Notes: generated by a model not told the origin, from the letters alone. A stretch of 64,000 nucleotides of DNA from Rubrimonas cliftonensis (GCF_900107585.1 NZ_FNQM01000002.1:372001-436000), one strand, 5' to 3'; positions 7,499 to 15,720 are shown, numbered from the stretch's first letter. Made by a program: numbers and translations.

Positions 7499-8764
7499 AT
7501 GCTGACCTCCAAGCCCGGCCTCATGGATGAGGTCCGCGCCCGTTTCGCCCATGTCGACGCCTGCCCGTTCGACGGTCCGCGCGTGTTCTTCGAGAACGCG
7601 GGCGGCGCGCTGACCCTGAACTCGGTGGTCGAGACGACGGCGCGCATGGCCGCGATCCCCGACAACCAGGGCCGCGACAACCCCGCCTCGCACGCGCTGG
7701 TCGCGATGATCGACAAGGCGAAGGCTGACATGCGGGTGCTTTTCAACGCGCCCGACGGGCAGTTCTTCGTCGGCGAGAGCGGGACCGAGCTCATCTTCCG
7801 CCTCGTGCGCGCCGCGGCGATGGGCACGCCCTCGGGGCGGGTGCTCGGCAGCACGCTGGAGCACCCCGCGACCCGCAGCTCAGCCGCGAAGTGGGCCGCG
7901 GCGGCGGGCAAGCCCCATGTCCTCGTGCGCCACGACGTCGCGACCGGATCGGTCGGCCCCGACGAGTACGCGCCCGAGATCACGCCCGATACGCGCGTCG
8001 CCACGATCCTGCACACCTCGCCCGTCACCGGGATGGGTGTCGACGTCGCGGCCGTCGCGCGCGCGATCCGCGCCGTGGCGCCGGAGTGCTTCATCATCGT
8101 GGACGGCATCCAGCACGCCGCGCATGGTCGGCTCGACATCGCCGGCTACGACGTCGACGGCTATGTCGTCTCCCCCTACAAGGCGTTCTCGCGGCACGGC
8201 TACGGCGTTGCGTGGGTCTCGGATCGGCTGTCGGCGCTGCCGCACGACCACCTGCTCGACGCGCCCGGCGCGCCGTGGGAGCTCGGCACCCGCGACACCG
8301 GCGCCTACGCGACCTTCTCCGACGTGGTGGACTATTTCGAATGGCTGGGGAGCCATTTCACGGTCGCGGAGGACCGCCGCGCGCGCATCGTCGCCGCCGG
8401 GGAGGCCATCCACGCCCATGAGAAGGCGCTGACCGACGCGATGCTGCGCGGCGTCGGCAACCAGAAGGGCCTCGCCGACATGGCCGGCGTCACGATCGTC
8501 GGCGGCGTCGACAACCCCCGGCGCGAGGGCCTCGTCTCGCTGTCGGTGGCGGGCAGGGAGGCGCCCGAGGTGGTCGCCGCGCTGCGCGACCGCGGCGTGC
8601 GCACCCACACCCGCAAGGCCGATCACTACTCGGGCAACATCCTCGACCCGATGGGGCTGGCCACCTGTGTGCGCGTCTCGATGTGCCACTACAACACCGA
8701 GGCGGAGGTCGCGCGTTTCCTCGCGGCGATGCGCGAGATCACGGAGGGAGCGGAGGGGGCCTGA
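7499..8764 (+). CDS. Class-V aminotransferase-fold PLP-dependent enzyme (cysteine desulfurase-like)
   Basis: 421-aa fold-type I PLP enzyme. It shows FFENAGGAL at the N-terminus, the TLEHPAT motif that stacks on PLP (His122), VDGIQHAAHG with the pyridine-nitrogen Asp202, and the Schiff-base lysine Lys228 in SPYKAFSRHGYG. The C-terminal domain ends with RVSMCHYNTEAEV. No cysteine-bearing mobile loop is obvious, so true desulfurase activity is doubtful; isopenicillin-epimerase-like or lyase chemistry is possible. Last gene of the CoA-transferase operon, 18 bases after the thioesterase. It converges on the LDH2-type gene with a 7-base gap. Confidence 0.85.
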   Translation: MLTSKPGLMDEVRARFAHVDACPFDGPRVFFENAGGALTLNSVVETTARMAAIPDNQGRDNPASHALVAMIDKAKADMRVLFNAPDGQFFVGESGTELIFRLVRAAAMGTPSGRVLGSTLEHPATRSSAAKWAAAAGKPHVLVRHDVATGSVGPDEYAPEITPDTRVATILHTSPVTGMGVDVAAVARAIRAVAPECFIIVDGIQHAAHGRLDIAGYDVDGYVVSPYKAFSRHGYGVAWVSDRLSALPHDHLLDAPGAPWELGTRDTGAYATFSDVVDYFEWLGSHFTVAEDRRARIVAAGEAIHAHEKALTDAMLRGVGNQKGLADMAGVTIVGGVDNPRREGLVSLSVAGREAPEVVAALRDRGVRTHTRKADHYSGNILDPMGLATCVRVSMCHYNTEAEVARFLAAMREITEGAEGA

Positions 8765-8771
8765 GCCGGCG

Positions 8772-9824
8772 TCAGAGAGCCGCGCGGGCCCGCAGATCCT
8801 CCAGCAGGGCGCGGGGCAGGGTCAGTCCGTCCCGCCGCGCGGCCCGCAGCGCCGCCAGCGCACGGTCTCCGGGCATCCGGATCGGCGCGGCGCCGGGCCG
8901 GGCCGGCGTCCCGCCGAGGGCTGCGCGGACCGACGCGAGCCGCTCCGCGAGCGCCATCGGGGCCATCAGCGCGCCGGCGTCGATCAGCAGGAACATGTGG
9001 CCGAGATCCTGCCGCGCGCCCGGCGAGCCGAAGGCGTCCGGCCCCTCCCATGCGAGCCTGCCGCCCGACAGCCCGGCGGCGAGCAGGTCGAGCATCAGCG
9101 ACAGCGTCGCGCCCTTGTCCCCGCCGATCGCGAGCAGCACGCCGGAGAGCGCGGCGCGCGGGTCCGTGGTGGGCTCGCCCTGCGCGTCGATCGCCCAGCC
9201 TTGCGGGATGGCCTCGCCCACTGCGGCGGCCTTGCGGACGCGCGCGCGCGCGGCGACGGAGAGCGCCATGTCGAACAGCACATGCGCGCCGTTCGGGTCG
9301 GGAACGCCGATCCCCAGCGGCGTGTTGCCGAGACGCGCCGCGCGCCCGCCCGCCGGCGCGATCATCGGCGAGGTGGTGGTGGTGACGACGGCGGCGAAAC
9401 CTGCCTCCGCCGCCTCCCACAGATAGGGCGCGATCGCGCCGAAATGGCTGCCGCCCCGGCAGAAGACGGCGGCGACGCCGGTTCGGCGGGCGGCGGCGAT
9501 CCCCTCCTCCAGCGCCCGCGCGGCGACGGCCGGGCCGAGCCCGCCGCCGCCGTCGAGCCTGAGCAGCGCCGGGGCGAGGGTCTCGACGCGGGGCGCCGCC
9601 GCGGGGTCGACGCCGCCCGCCGCGATCCGGTCGCAGTACTGGCCGACGCGGATGAGGCCGTGGGTGGCGACGCCCATCGCCTCGGCCATGGCGAGAACGC
9701 GGGCGGCGGCGCGGGCGGGCCGCTCGGCTGCGCCGGCCCGCTGGAACGCGCGGGCGGCGAGGTCTTCCGCCTCGGTCAGGCTGACGGCCTGCGCCGGCGC
9801 GTCCGTGGCGCGCTTCGTCTCCAC
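8772..9824 (-). CDS. LDH2/malate-family NAD(P)-dependent 2-hydroxyacid dehydrogenase
   Basis: 350-aa member of the malate/L-lactate/ureidoglycolate dehydrogenase (LDH2) family, which oxidises 2-hydroxyacids and has a non-Rossmann NAD fold. His55 lies in ATHGLIRV, then GGSHFGAIAPYL with a second conserved His, NTPLGIGVP, and GGDKGATLSLMLDLL near residue 240. The start is GTG 9824, two bases after the tctA stop, so it is the last gene of the tctCBA operon. This suggests the imported substrate, or an intermediate from it, is a hydroxyacid (inference). The ribosome-binding site is weak, consistent with coupling. Confidence 0.87.
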   Translation of the reverse strand: METKRATDAPAQAVSLTEAEDLAARAFQRAGAAERPARAAARVLAMAEAMGVATHGLIRVGQYCDRIAAGGVDPAAAPRVETLAPALLRLDGGGGLGPAVAARALEEGIAAARRTGVAAVFCRGGSHFGAIAPYLWEAAEAGFAAVVTTTTSPMIAPAGGRAARLGNTPLGIGVPDPNGAHVLFDMALSVAARARVRKAAAVGEAIPQGWAIDAQGEPTTDPRAALSGVLLAIGGDKGATLSLMLDLLAAGLSGGRLAWEGPDAFGSPGARQDLGHMFLLIDAGALMAPMALAERLASVRAALGGTPARPGAAPIRMPGDRALAALRAARRDGLTLPRALLEDLRARAAL

Positions 9825-9826
9825 GC

Positions 9827-11353
9827 TCAGCCGCCGGCGCTCTCGGCCGACGCCGCATTGCGCGACCCGAAGCGGTTCAGCAGCGGCAGCAGCAGCACCA
9901 GCGTCACGGTCACGCCGATGATCCAGAGCGACGGCGCGCGGTCCACGAAGATCATGAAGGAGCCGCGCGAGATCGTCAGGGTCTGGCGCAGCGCCTCCTC
10001 GGCGAGCGGCCCCAGCACCAGCGCAAGGACGAGCGCGGCCGGCGAGAACCCGTAGAGCCGCATGAAGAAGCCGATGACGCCCGCGGCGAACATCAGGTAG
10101 AGCTCGATGAAGCTGGCATGGACGCTGAACGTCCCGATCGCGCAGATCACCACGACGGTCGGGCCTAGGATGCGATAGGGCACCTTGATGATCTGCACGA
10201 ACAGCGGGATCGCGAAGATGCTGATCGCAAGCAGCGCCATGTTGCCCAGATACATCGAGGCGATGAGGCCCCAGGCGAGCTCGGGGTTCGTCTCCATGAA
10301 CAGGGGGCCGGGCCGCAGACCCCAGAGCAGGAAGGCCGCCAGCAGCACGGCGGTGGAGGCCGAACCGGGGATGCCGAGCGTCAGCAGCGGGATCATCGCG
10401 CCCGAGGAGGCCGCGTTGTTGGCCGTCTCCGGCGCCACGAGGCCGGCCATCTCGCCGTTGCCGAAATTGTGGCCGTTGCGCGAAATCGAGCGCTCGGTGG
10501 AGTAGGCCATGAGCGAGGCGATCGTCGCCCCGGCCCCCGGAATGACGCCCACGACGAAGCCGAGGATCGAGCCGCGGACCATCGTCATCCGCGTCGAAAG
10601 CCAGTCCTCCGCCGTCGGCCAGAAGCGCGACTGGCGGTCGTACTGCACGATGCCGCCGGTGCCGGTGCGGTGCAGGCCGGTGTAGAACGCAAAGAACAGC
10701 TCGCCGAGGCCGAACAGCCCGATGGCGACCGGGATGAAGTAGACGCCCCCGATCAGCTCCGCCGAGCCGAAGGTGTAGCGGCCCTGGCCCGTCTCGAGGT
10801 CGACGCCGACGGTGCCGAGTGCGAAGCCGATCAGCGCCGAGATCACCCCCAGCTTCCAGTGCGACCCGATCATGACGATCAGCGTCAGCATCCCCATGAC
10901 TGCGAGCAGGAAGTATTCGGGCGGGCCGAAGCTGCGCGACACCTGCGCGAACATCGGCGCGAGGATGGTGATCAGGATCACGCCCACGGTGCCGCCCACG
11001 AAGGAGGCCGCCGCCTGCATCACCAGCGCCGGCCCGGCGCGGCCGTTGCGGGCGAGGGGGAAGCCGTCGAAGGTGGAGGCGACCGTGGCGCTCTCGCCGG
11101 GCGTGTTGAGCAGGATCGAGGTGATCGTCCCGCCATACATCGCGCCGTAGTAGATCGCCGCGAGCATCATGATCGCGCCGGTCGGGTCCATCCCGAAAGT
11201 GACCGGAAGCAGGATGGCGAGGCCCGCTGACGGCCCGAAGCCCGGGATGACGCCGACCACCATGCCGACCATCGCCCCGATCAGGAGATAGAGCAGGTTT
11301 ATCGGCGAGATCGCGACCGAGAACCCCATCATGAGGTCGGAGAAGACATCCAT
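9827..11353 (-). CDS. tctA: Tripartite tricarboxylate transporter large permease TctA
   Basis: 508-aa integral membrane protein, about 12 helices, the large permease of a TTT-family secondary carrier. Family signatures are GVIPGFGPSAGLAILLPV at about 37-54, the TPGESATVASTFDGFPLARN loop, and the repeat-related GIPGSASTAVLLAAF in the second half. AGGGAG lies 10 bases before ATG 11353. It works with TctB and the periplasmic binding protein TctC encoded just upstream. Substrates of the family are citrate-like and other carboxylates; here unknown. Confidence 0.95.
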   Translation of the reverse strand: MDVFSDLMMGFSVAISPINLLYLLIGAMVGMVVGVIPGFGPSAGLAILLPVTFGMDPTGAIMMLAAIYYGAMYGGTITSILLNTPGESATVASTFDGFPLARNGRAGPALVMQAAASFVGGTVGVILITILAPMFAQVSRSFGPPEYFLLAVMGMLTLIVMIGSHWKLGVISALIGFALGTVGVDLETGQGRYTFGSAELIGGVYFIPVAIGLFGLGELFFAFYTGLHRTGTGGIVQYDRQSRFWPTAEDWLSTRMTMVRGSILGFVVGVIPGAGATIASLMAYSTERSISRNGHNFGNGEMAGLVAPETANNAASSGAMIPLLTLGIPGSASTAVLLAAFLLWGLRPGPLFMETNPELAWGLIASMYLGNMALLAISIFAIPLFVQIIKVPYRILGPTVVVICAIGTFSVHASFIELYLMFAAGVIGFFMRLYGFSPAALVLALVLGPLAEEALRQTLTISRGSFMIFVDRAPSLWIIGVTVTLVLLLPLLNRFGSRNAASAESAGG

Positions 11354-11378
11354 CGGACTGTGCTCCCTGGAGCCGCGC

Positions 11379-11825
11379 TCAGATCGGCAGATCGATGAGT
11401 GCTGGCGGCATGTTCGCGTTGAGCAGCTGGTCGAAGAGCAGGTAGACGACGCCCGGAACGATCACCGCGACGAGCCCGTTCGTCAGGCGCCGCCCCGGGT
11501 TGAGCACGGAGAGGGTGAGCAGCAGGAACAGGAAGGTCGCCACGAAGCCGCCGAACAGTCGCAGGAGCACGGCGTAGCCGAGCGCGAAGGCGATCAGTAC
11601 CGCCACGTCGCGCCACTGCTCGAACGCGCCTCCGGGGCCGCGCCGCGCGCGAAGCTCGTCGACGAGCGCCCAGAGGGTCATCACGATCGCCGCGACCCCG
11701 ATGATGCGCGGAAAGAAGCCCGGCCCGAGCCGCCCCGTGCGCGACAGGAAGCCGAGATCCGCAAACGCCACATAGCTGTAGAAGATCGCGCCGGTGAGCA
11801 CGACGAGGAAAAAGGCGATGCGCAT
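11379..11825 (-). CDS. tctB: Tripartite tricarboxylate transporter small subunit TctB
   Basis: 148-aa protein with four hydrophobic segments, typical of TctB. RLGPGFFPRIIG after the first helix is the family hallmark. ATG 11825 (MRIAFF) is preferred over ATG 11840 because GGGAG lies 8 bases before it and nothing suitable precedes the earlier codon. It stands between tctC and tctA, 25 bases from tctA. Confidence 0.92.
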   Translation of the reverse strand: MRIAFFLVVLTGAIFYSYVAFADLGFLSRTGRLGPGFFPRIIGVAAIVMTLWALVDELRARRGPGGAFEQWRDVAVLIAFALGYAVLLRLFGGFVATFLFLLLTLSVLNPGRRLTNGLVAVIVPGVVYLLFDQLLNANMPPALIDLPI

Positions 11826-11894
11826 GAATTGCGCTCCCATGCGTGAGGGACCGAACGCCCGGAAGCGCCCGGCCCCCTGACTGTCGCTGACCGA

Positions 11895-12875
11895 TTACTG
11901 GATCGCGCCGACCGAGCGCAGAACCTCGCCGAAGCCGTTCTTCGTCCTGCTCAGGAACGCGCCGAACTCGTCGCCGTAAATGACGGTGGGCGTCAGCGTG
12001 TTGCTGCGGATGTACTCGCCCCATTCAGGCGTCTCGACCACCTTCTTCATGGTCTCGATCCACCATTCCTGCGCCTCGGCGGGCGCGTCGGGCGGCAGGA
12101 TCAGGCCGCGCGGCATCGACACGCCGATGTCGTAGCCCAGCTCGCCCATGGTCGGCACGCCGGCGAGGGCGTCGGGGACGCTCTGGCCGGAAAACACGAG
12201 CGGGCGCAGGTCGCCGGACTCGATCAGGCCGAGGATCTCGCCAGGGTTGCCCACCATGGCGTCGAGCGCGTTCGAGAGCAGCGCCGTTGTCTGTTCCGAC
12301 ATCGAGTTGAACGACACATAGTCGAACTCGAAGCCCGCCTTCTGCGCGAACAGCGTCGGCACGATGAAGTCGACGTTGACCGTGCCCGTGCCGCCGATGT
12401 TCATCGGGTTCGCCTTGGCGTGCTCGATGAACTGCTCGATGTTCTGAATCTCGCTGTCACGGTTCACCACCAGCACCAGATCGTCGGTGGTCAGAAGGGC
12501 GACGGGCGTGAAGTCCTCCGGCTGCCAGGGCGTGTCGGCCTGCAGCGGCGTGGTCACGAAGCTCCCCGAGGTGGTGGAGATGCCGTAGGGGTCGCCCGAC
12601 TGGGTGTAGAGGTAGCCCCAGCCGACCGCGCCGGAGCCGCCGGCGCGGTTCTCGGCCTGGATGTCGCCGGGATAGAGGTCGTACTTCGTCAGGATGTCGA
12701 TGATGTTGCGCGCCATGATGTCGTTGCCGCCGCCCGGGCCGAAGGCGATCGTCCAGTCGAGCGTCTCGTCGGCCGAAGGGTAGTCCTGCGCGACCGCAGG
12801 CGACGCGAGCGCAAGCGTCGCGGCGACGGCGGCGGCCTGAAGCCTCTCCCGCGTGAAGATGGTTCCGAAGTCCAT
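11895..12875 (-). CDS. tctC: Tripartite tricarboxylate transporter substrate-binding protein TctC (Bug family)
   Basis: 326-aa periplasmic binding protein. A Sec signal peptide ends at SPAVAQ (about residue 30). The mature part has the Bug-fold markers TIAFGPGGGNDIMARN, ENRAGGSGAVGWG and IGGTGTVNVD, and the late domain with VPTMGELGYDIG. Strong GGGAGG before ATG 12875. First gene of tctCBA plus the dehydrogenase, 93 bases after the second GntR gene on the same strand, so it may be co-transcribed with that regulator or have its own promoter in the gap. Confidence 0.94.
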   Translation of the reverse strand: MDFGTIFTRERLQAAAVAATLALASPAVAQDYPSADETLDWTIAFGPGGGNDIMARNIIDILTKYDLYPGDIQAENRAGGSGAVGWGYLYTQSGDPYGISTTSGSFVTTPLQADTPWQPEDFTPVALLTTDDLVLVVNRDSEIQNIEQFIEHAKANPMNIGGTGTVNVDFIVPTLFAQKAGFEFDYVSFNSMSEQTTALLSNALDAMVGNPGEILGLIESGDLRPLVFSGQSVPDALAGVPTMGELGYDIGVSMPRGLILPPDAPAEAQEWWIETMKKVVETPEWGEYIRSNTLTPTVIYGDEFGAFLSRTKNGFGEVLRSVGAIQ

Positions 12876-12968
12876 GTTATCCTCCCTGGATGGTGTTCGG
12901 TCAGCAGCGGAGGCGCGCCCGAGGCGTTCATCCGCTTGTTGCGTCTTGCCGACTCGTTGTTTCGTTCG

Positions 12969-13637
12969 TCAGAGCGTTGCGATCAGGCGCGCCTTTCCGT
13001 TCAGGTGGTGGGCGGCCCCGGCGCGCCGCGCCGCGTCGGCGTCGCCGGCCTCGATGGCTGCGACGATGCGGCCGTGCTCGCGGTTGGAGAGCCTCAGCGA
13101 CGCCTCCCCCTTCAGCACCTGCCGCCGCATGAGCCGCACCTCCTTGCCGAGCGAGGCGTAGAGCGCCTGCGTGCGCGCGGCGCCGGCCTCGGCGGCGATG
13201 CGGTCGTGAAAGGCTAGGTTGAGCTCGAAGTAGCGCCCCTCCTCCGCAGCGTCGATCGCCGCCTCCATCTGCGTCACCTCGGCGCGCAGAGCGGCCCTGA
13301 GCCGCGCGTCGGCGCATTCCGCGACCTGCGCGCAGAGCTGCCCGGCGATGAGCGCCCGCAGGTCGTAGAGCTCCAGCGCGTCCTCGACCGAGAGCTTGCG
13401 GACGAAGACGCCATGGTTGGCCACGGTCGTCACGAGGCCGTCGCGCTCCAGGGACCGCGCCGCCTCGCGCACCGGGCCGCGGCTCACGCCGAGCCTCTCG
13501 GCGAGGGCGAGTTCGTCCAGCCGCTCGCCGGCCGCGACCTCGCCGCACAGGATCATGCGCTCGAGCTCGTCGCGCACCTCCAGCACCAGCGGACGCCGCC
13601 GCTCGAAGACCTGTCGCATGTTCGAGGCCATCTCCAT
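12969..13637 (-). CDS. GntR/FadR-family transcriptional regulator (copy 2)
   Basis: 222-aa GntR regulator. The winged helix shows LVLEVRDELERMILCGEVAAG, LGVSRGPVREAARSL and GLVTTVANHGVFV. The FCD domain has ALELYDLRALIAGQL and LNLAFHDRIAAEAG. ATG 13637 is chosen because a TTGACA-17-TGTGAT promoter ends seven bases before it, the same geometry as the first GntR gene. It is divergent from the SDR/permease pair and directly upstream of tctCBA, so it probably controls both. Similar in architecture to copy 1 but clearly a different protein, not a recent duplicate. Confidence 0.9.
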   Translation of the reverse strand: MEMASNMRQVFERRRPLVLEVRDELERMILCGEVAAGERLDELALAERLGVSRGPVREAARSLERDGLVTTVANHGVFVRKLSVEDALELYDLRALIAGQLCAQVAECADARLRAALRAEVTQMEAAIDAAEEGRYFELNLAFHDRIAAEAGAARTQALYASLGKEVRLMRRQVLKGEASLRLSNREHGRIVAAIEAGDADAARRAGAAHHLNGKARLIATL

Positions 13638-13644
13638 CGCCCCG

Positions 13645-13677
13645 ATCACAAGGGATGGATTGTAGAATGTCAACATT
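13645..13677 (-). promoter_or_regulatory. Promoter and GntR-type operator between GntR-2 and the SDR operon
   Basis: Minus strand: TTGACA (13673-13668), a 17-bp spacer and TGTGAT (13650-13645), then ATG after seven bases. The dyad AATGTCAACATT (13666-13677) covers the -35. It shares TGTCAACA with the operator at 4910-4921. On the plus strand the same AT-rich stretch is the only promoter-like DNA before the SDR gene. Confidence 0.6.
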
Positions 13678-13805
13678 ATTCCATTGATTGCTGGCGCCGG
13701 CGGGGATACCCGATAGGGTGGCGAGACAGCCGGAGCCGTTCCGGAAATGCGGCGCGGAGCCGGCGCAAGCGTCTGACACACCGCGAAGAAGCCGAGGGAT
13801 GAGAG

Positions 13806-14546
13806 ATGACGGAACGGACACTGGCAGGAAAGACCGCGTTCGTTTCCGGCTCGGGCCGAAACATCGGCCGCGCCGTCGCGTTGCGACTCGCCGGACTTGG
13901 CTGCGACGTCGTGGTGAACGGCGCGAAGGACGAAGCCGCCTGCCGCGAGACCGCCGATCTGGTGGAGCGCGCCGGGGCGAAGGCCCTCGTGGCGATGGGC
14001 GACATGGGCGCCGCCGCGGACATCGAGGCGATGGCTGCGGCGGCGCTGGAGCGCTTCGGCGGCGTCGACATCCTCGTGAACAACGCCGCGCGCCGGCCGC
14101 ACAAGCCCTATCTGGAGATGAGCGACGCGGACTGGAGCGGCGTGCTCGACGTCGCTCTCACCGGCGCCTTCCGGGCGAGTCGGGCTTTTCTGCCGGGCAT
14201 GGTCGATCGCGGCTGGGGCCGGATCATCAATTTCGCCGGCATGAAGGCGATCCGCGGATATTTCGAGGGCGCGCCGATCTCGGCCGCGAAGCACGGGGTC
14301 TGGGGGCTGACGAAGGCGCTTTCGCAGGAGTTCGCGCCGAAGGGCGTCACGGTGAACGCGATCTCGCCGGGCCAGATCCGGGCCGACAGCGCGCGGGAGG
14401 ACGATCCGAAGCGGGTGGCGACCATCCCGGCGGGCTTCATGGGGCGCCCGGACGACGTCGCCGCAGTGGCGGCCTTCCTCGCCTCGCCCGACGCGCGCTT
14501 CGTCACCGGCCAGATGATCGCGGTGAATGGCGGGGAAGAAACCTGA
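13806..14546 (+). CDS. Short-chain dehydrogenase/reductase-fold protein lacking the catalytic Ser and Tyr
   Basis: 246-aa classical-size SDR. The cofactor motif GSGRNIG (about 15-21), the NNAA motif (about 92-95) and the C-terminal VTGQMIAVNGG are intact. Aligned without gaps to FabG-type enzymes, the Ser position is Gly145 (NFAGMKA) and the Tyr of YxxxK is Ile158 (ISAAK, Lys162 kept). The protein may bind NAD(P) without normal dehydrogenase chemistry, or use Tyr152 nearby. It is divergent from GntR-2 and followed without a gap by an AbrB-like permease. Confidence 0.87.
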   Translation: MTERTLAGKTAFVSGSGRNIGRAVALRLAGLGCDVVVNGAKDEAACRETADLVERAGAKALVAMGDMGAAADIEAMAAAALERFGGVDILVNNAARRPHKPYLEMSDADWSGVLDVALTGAFRASRAFLPGMVDRGWGRIINFAGMKAIRGYFEGAPISAAKHGVWGLTKALSQEFAPKGVTVNAISPGQIRADSAREDDPKRVATIPAGFMGRPDDVAAVAAFLASPDARFVTGQMIAVNGGEET

Positions 14547-15631
14547 AACTGCCCGCCGCAAGGGGTGAGGCCGCCGGGCGGCGGGACGGCCTGCGCCGGC
14601 AGCTGCTGACCTGCGCCTGCGGCGCCGCGGGGGTCGCTGTCTTCTGGGCCGCCGGCGTGCCGCTGCCGTTCCTGTTCGGCCCGCTCGTCGCCTGCCTTCT
14701 CGCCGCGCTCGCCGGCGTCCCGGTCGCGGGGACGGGCAGGCTCGGCAAGGTCACGCGGACGATCCTCGGCGTCGCCATCGGCGCCTCGATCACCCCGGAG
14801 GTGATGGACCGCGTGCCGCAGATGGCCGCCTCGCTGGCGCTGGTTCCGCTCTTTCTCGCGCTGATCGCGCTCATCGGCGTGCCGTTCTTCCGCCGCGTCT
14901 ATGGCCTCGACCTGCCGACGGCGTGGTATGCGGCGATGCCCGGCGGCCTGCAGGAGATGGTGCTCTTCGGGCAGGAGGCCGGCGGAAACGTGCGCGTGCT
15001 CTCCCTCATCCACGCCACGCGCCTGCTTGTCATCGTCGTCGCCGCCCCGCTGATCATGACGCAGGGCTTCGGCGCGAACCTCGACAGCCCGGTGGGCGAC
15101 CCGGCCGCGACGCTGCCGCCGCACGAGATGGCGATCATGGCATTCGCGGCGATCGCCGGCTGGAAGGGCGGGGAGCGCATCGGCCTGTTCGGCGCCCCGA
15201 TCCTCGGGCCGATGATCCTCGCCGCGGCGCTGTCGCTGTCGGGCGTCCTCCACTATCGGCCGCCCGCCGAGGCGATCCTCATGGCGCAGTTCTTCATCGG
15301 CGTGGGTCTCGGGGCCGGCTATGTCGGGGTGACGCTCGCCGAGGTCCGCCGCGATGTCGTCGCAGGGCTGCTCTTCACCGCGATGGTCGCAAGTCTCGCC
15401 GCGCTCTTCGCCGAGATCGTGATTCTGCTGGGGCTTGCGCCGCAGGTGGACGCGTTCCTCGCCTTCGCCCCGGCGGGGCAGGCCGAGATGGCGGTGCTCG
15501 CCATCGTGGCGGGGGCCGATCTTGGTTATGTGGTGGTGCATCACCTGACGCGCATATTCCTCATCATCACCGGTGCGCCGATTCTCGCGCGCCTGATCGG
15601 GGTCGGGCGCAGCCGACCCGGCGGACCCTAG
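14543..15631 (+). CDS. AbrB-family (AbrB duplication) membrane protein, probable non-AUG start
   Basis: About 362-aa polytopic membrane protein, 9-10 hydrophobic segments, with the repeated AbrB signature: PLPFLFGPLVACLLAA in the first half, LFGAPILGPMILAAALSLSG in the second, plus AMPGGLQEMVLFG. The frame has no ATG, GTG or TTG until well inside the first repeat. CTG 14543, overlapping the SDR stop (CTGA) and preceded by GGGGAAG, gives the expected N-terminus. CTG 14549 is an alternative. Members of this family are poorly characterised; regulation or transport of organic acids has been suggested. It would be made by coupling to the SDR. Confidence 0.78.
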   Translation: MKLPAARGEAAGRRDGLRRQLLTCACGAAGVAVFWAAGVPLPFLFGPLVACLLAALAGVPVAGTGRLGKVTRTILGVAIGASITPEVMDRVPQMAASLALVPLFLALIALIGVPFFRRVYGLDLPTAWYAAMPGGLQEMVLFGQEAGGNVRVLSLIHATRLLVIVVAAPLIMTQGFGANLDSPVGDPAATLPPHEMAIMAFAAIAGWKGGERIGLFGAPILGPMILAAALSLSGVLHYRPPAEAILMAQFFIGVGLGAGYVGVTLAEVRRDVVAGLLFTAMVASLAALFAEIVILLGLAPQVDAFLAFAPAGQAEMAVLAIVAGADLGYVVVHHLTRIFLIITGAPILARLIGVGRSRPGGP

Positions 15632-15645
15632 AGCGGCCTGCGAGC

Positions 15646-15720
15646 TGGCCGGATCGGTCGGCCACAGGGAAACGGCGACACGGCGACAGCATGGCGCGGC
15701 AGAGCCGACGCAGTCAGGTC
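15646..15720 (+). repeat. Dispersed intergenic repeat, copy C
   Basis: Plus-strand CCGGATCGGTCGGCCAC, then GGCGACACGGCGACAGCATGG, GCGGCAGAGC and GTCAGGTCGAAC. More diverged from copies A (1068) and B (3761), but the blocks occur in the same order. It starts 15 bases after the AbrB-like gene stop at 15631, as copy A does after its gene. Confidence 0.55.
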
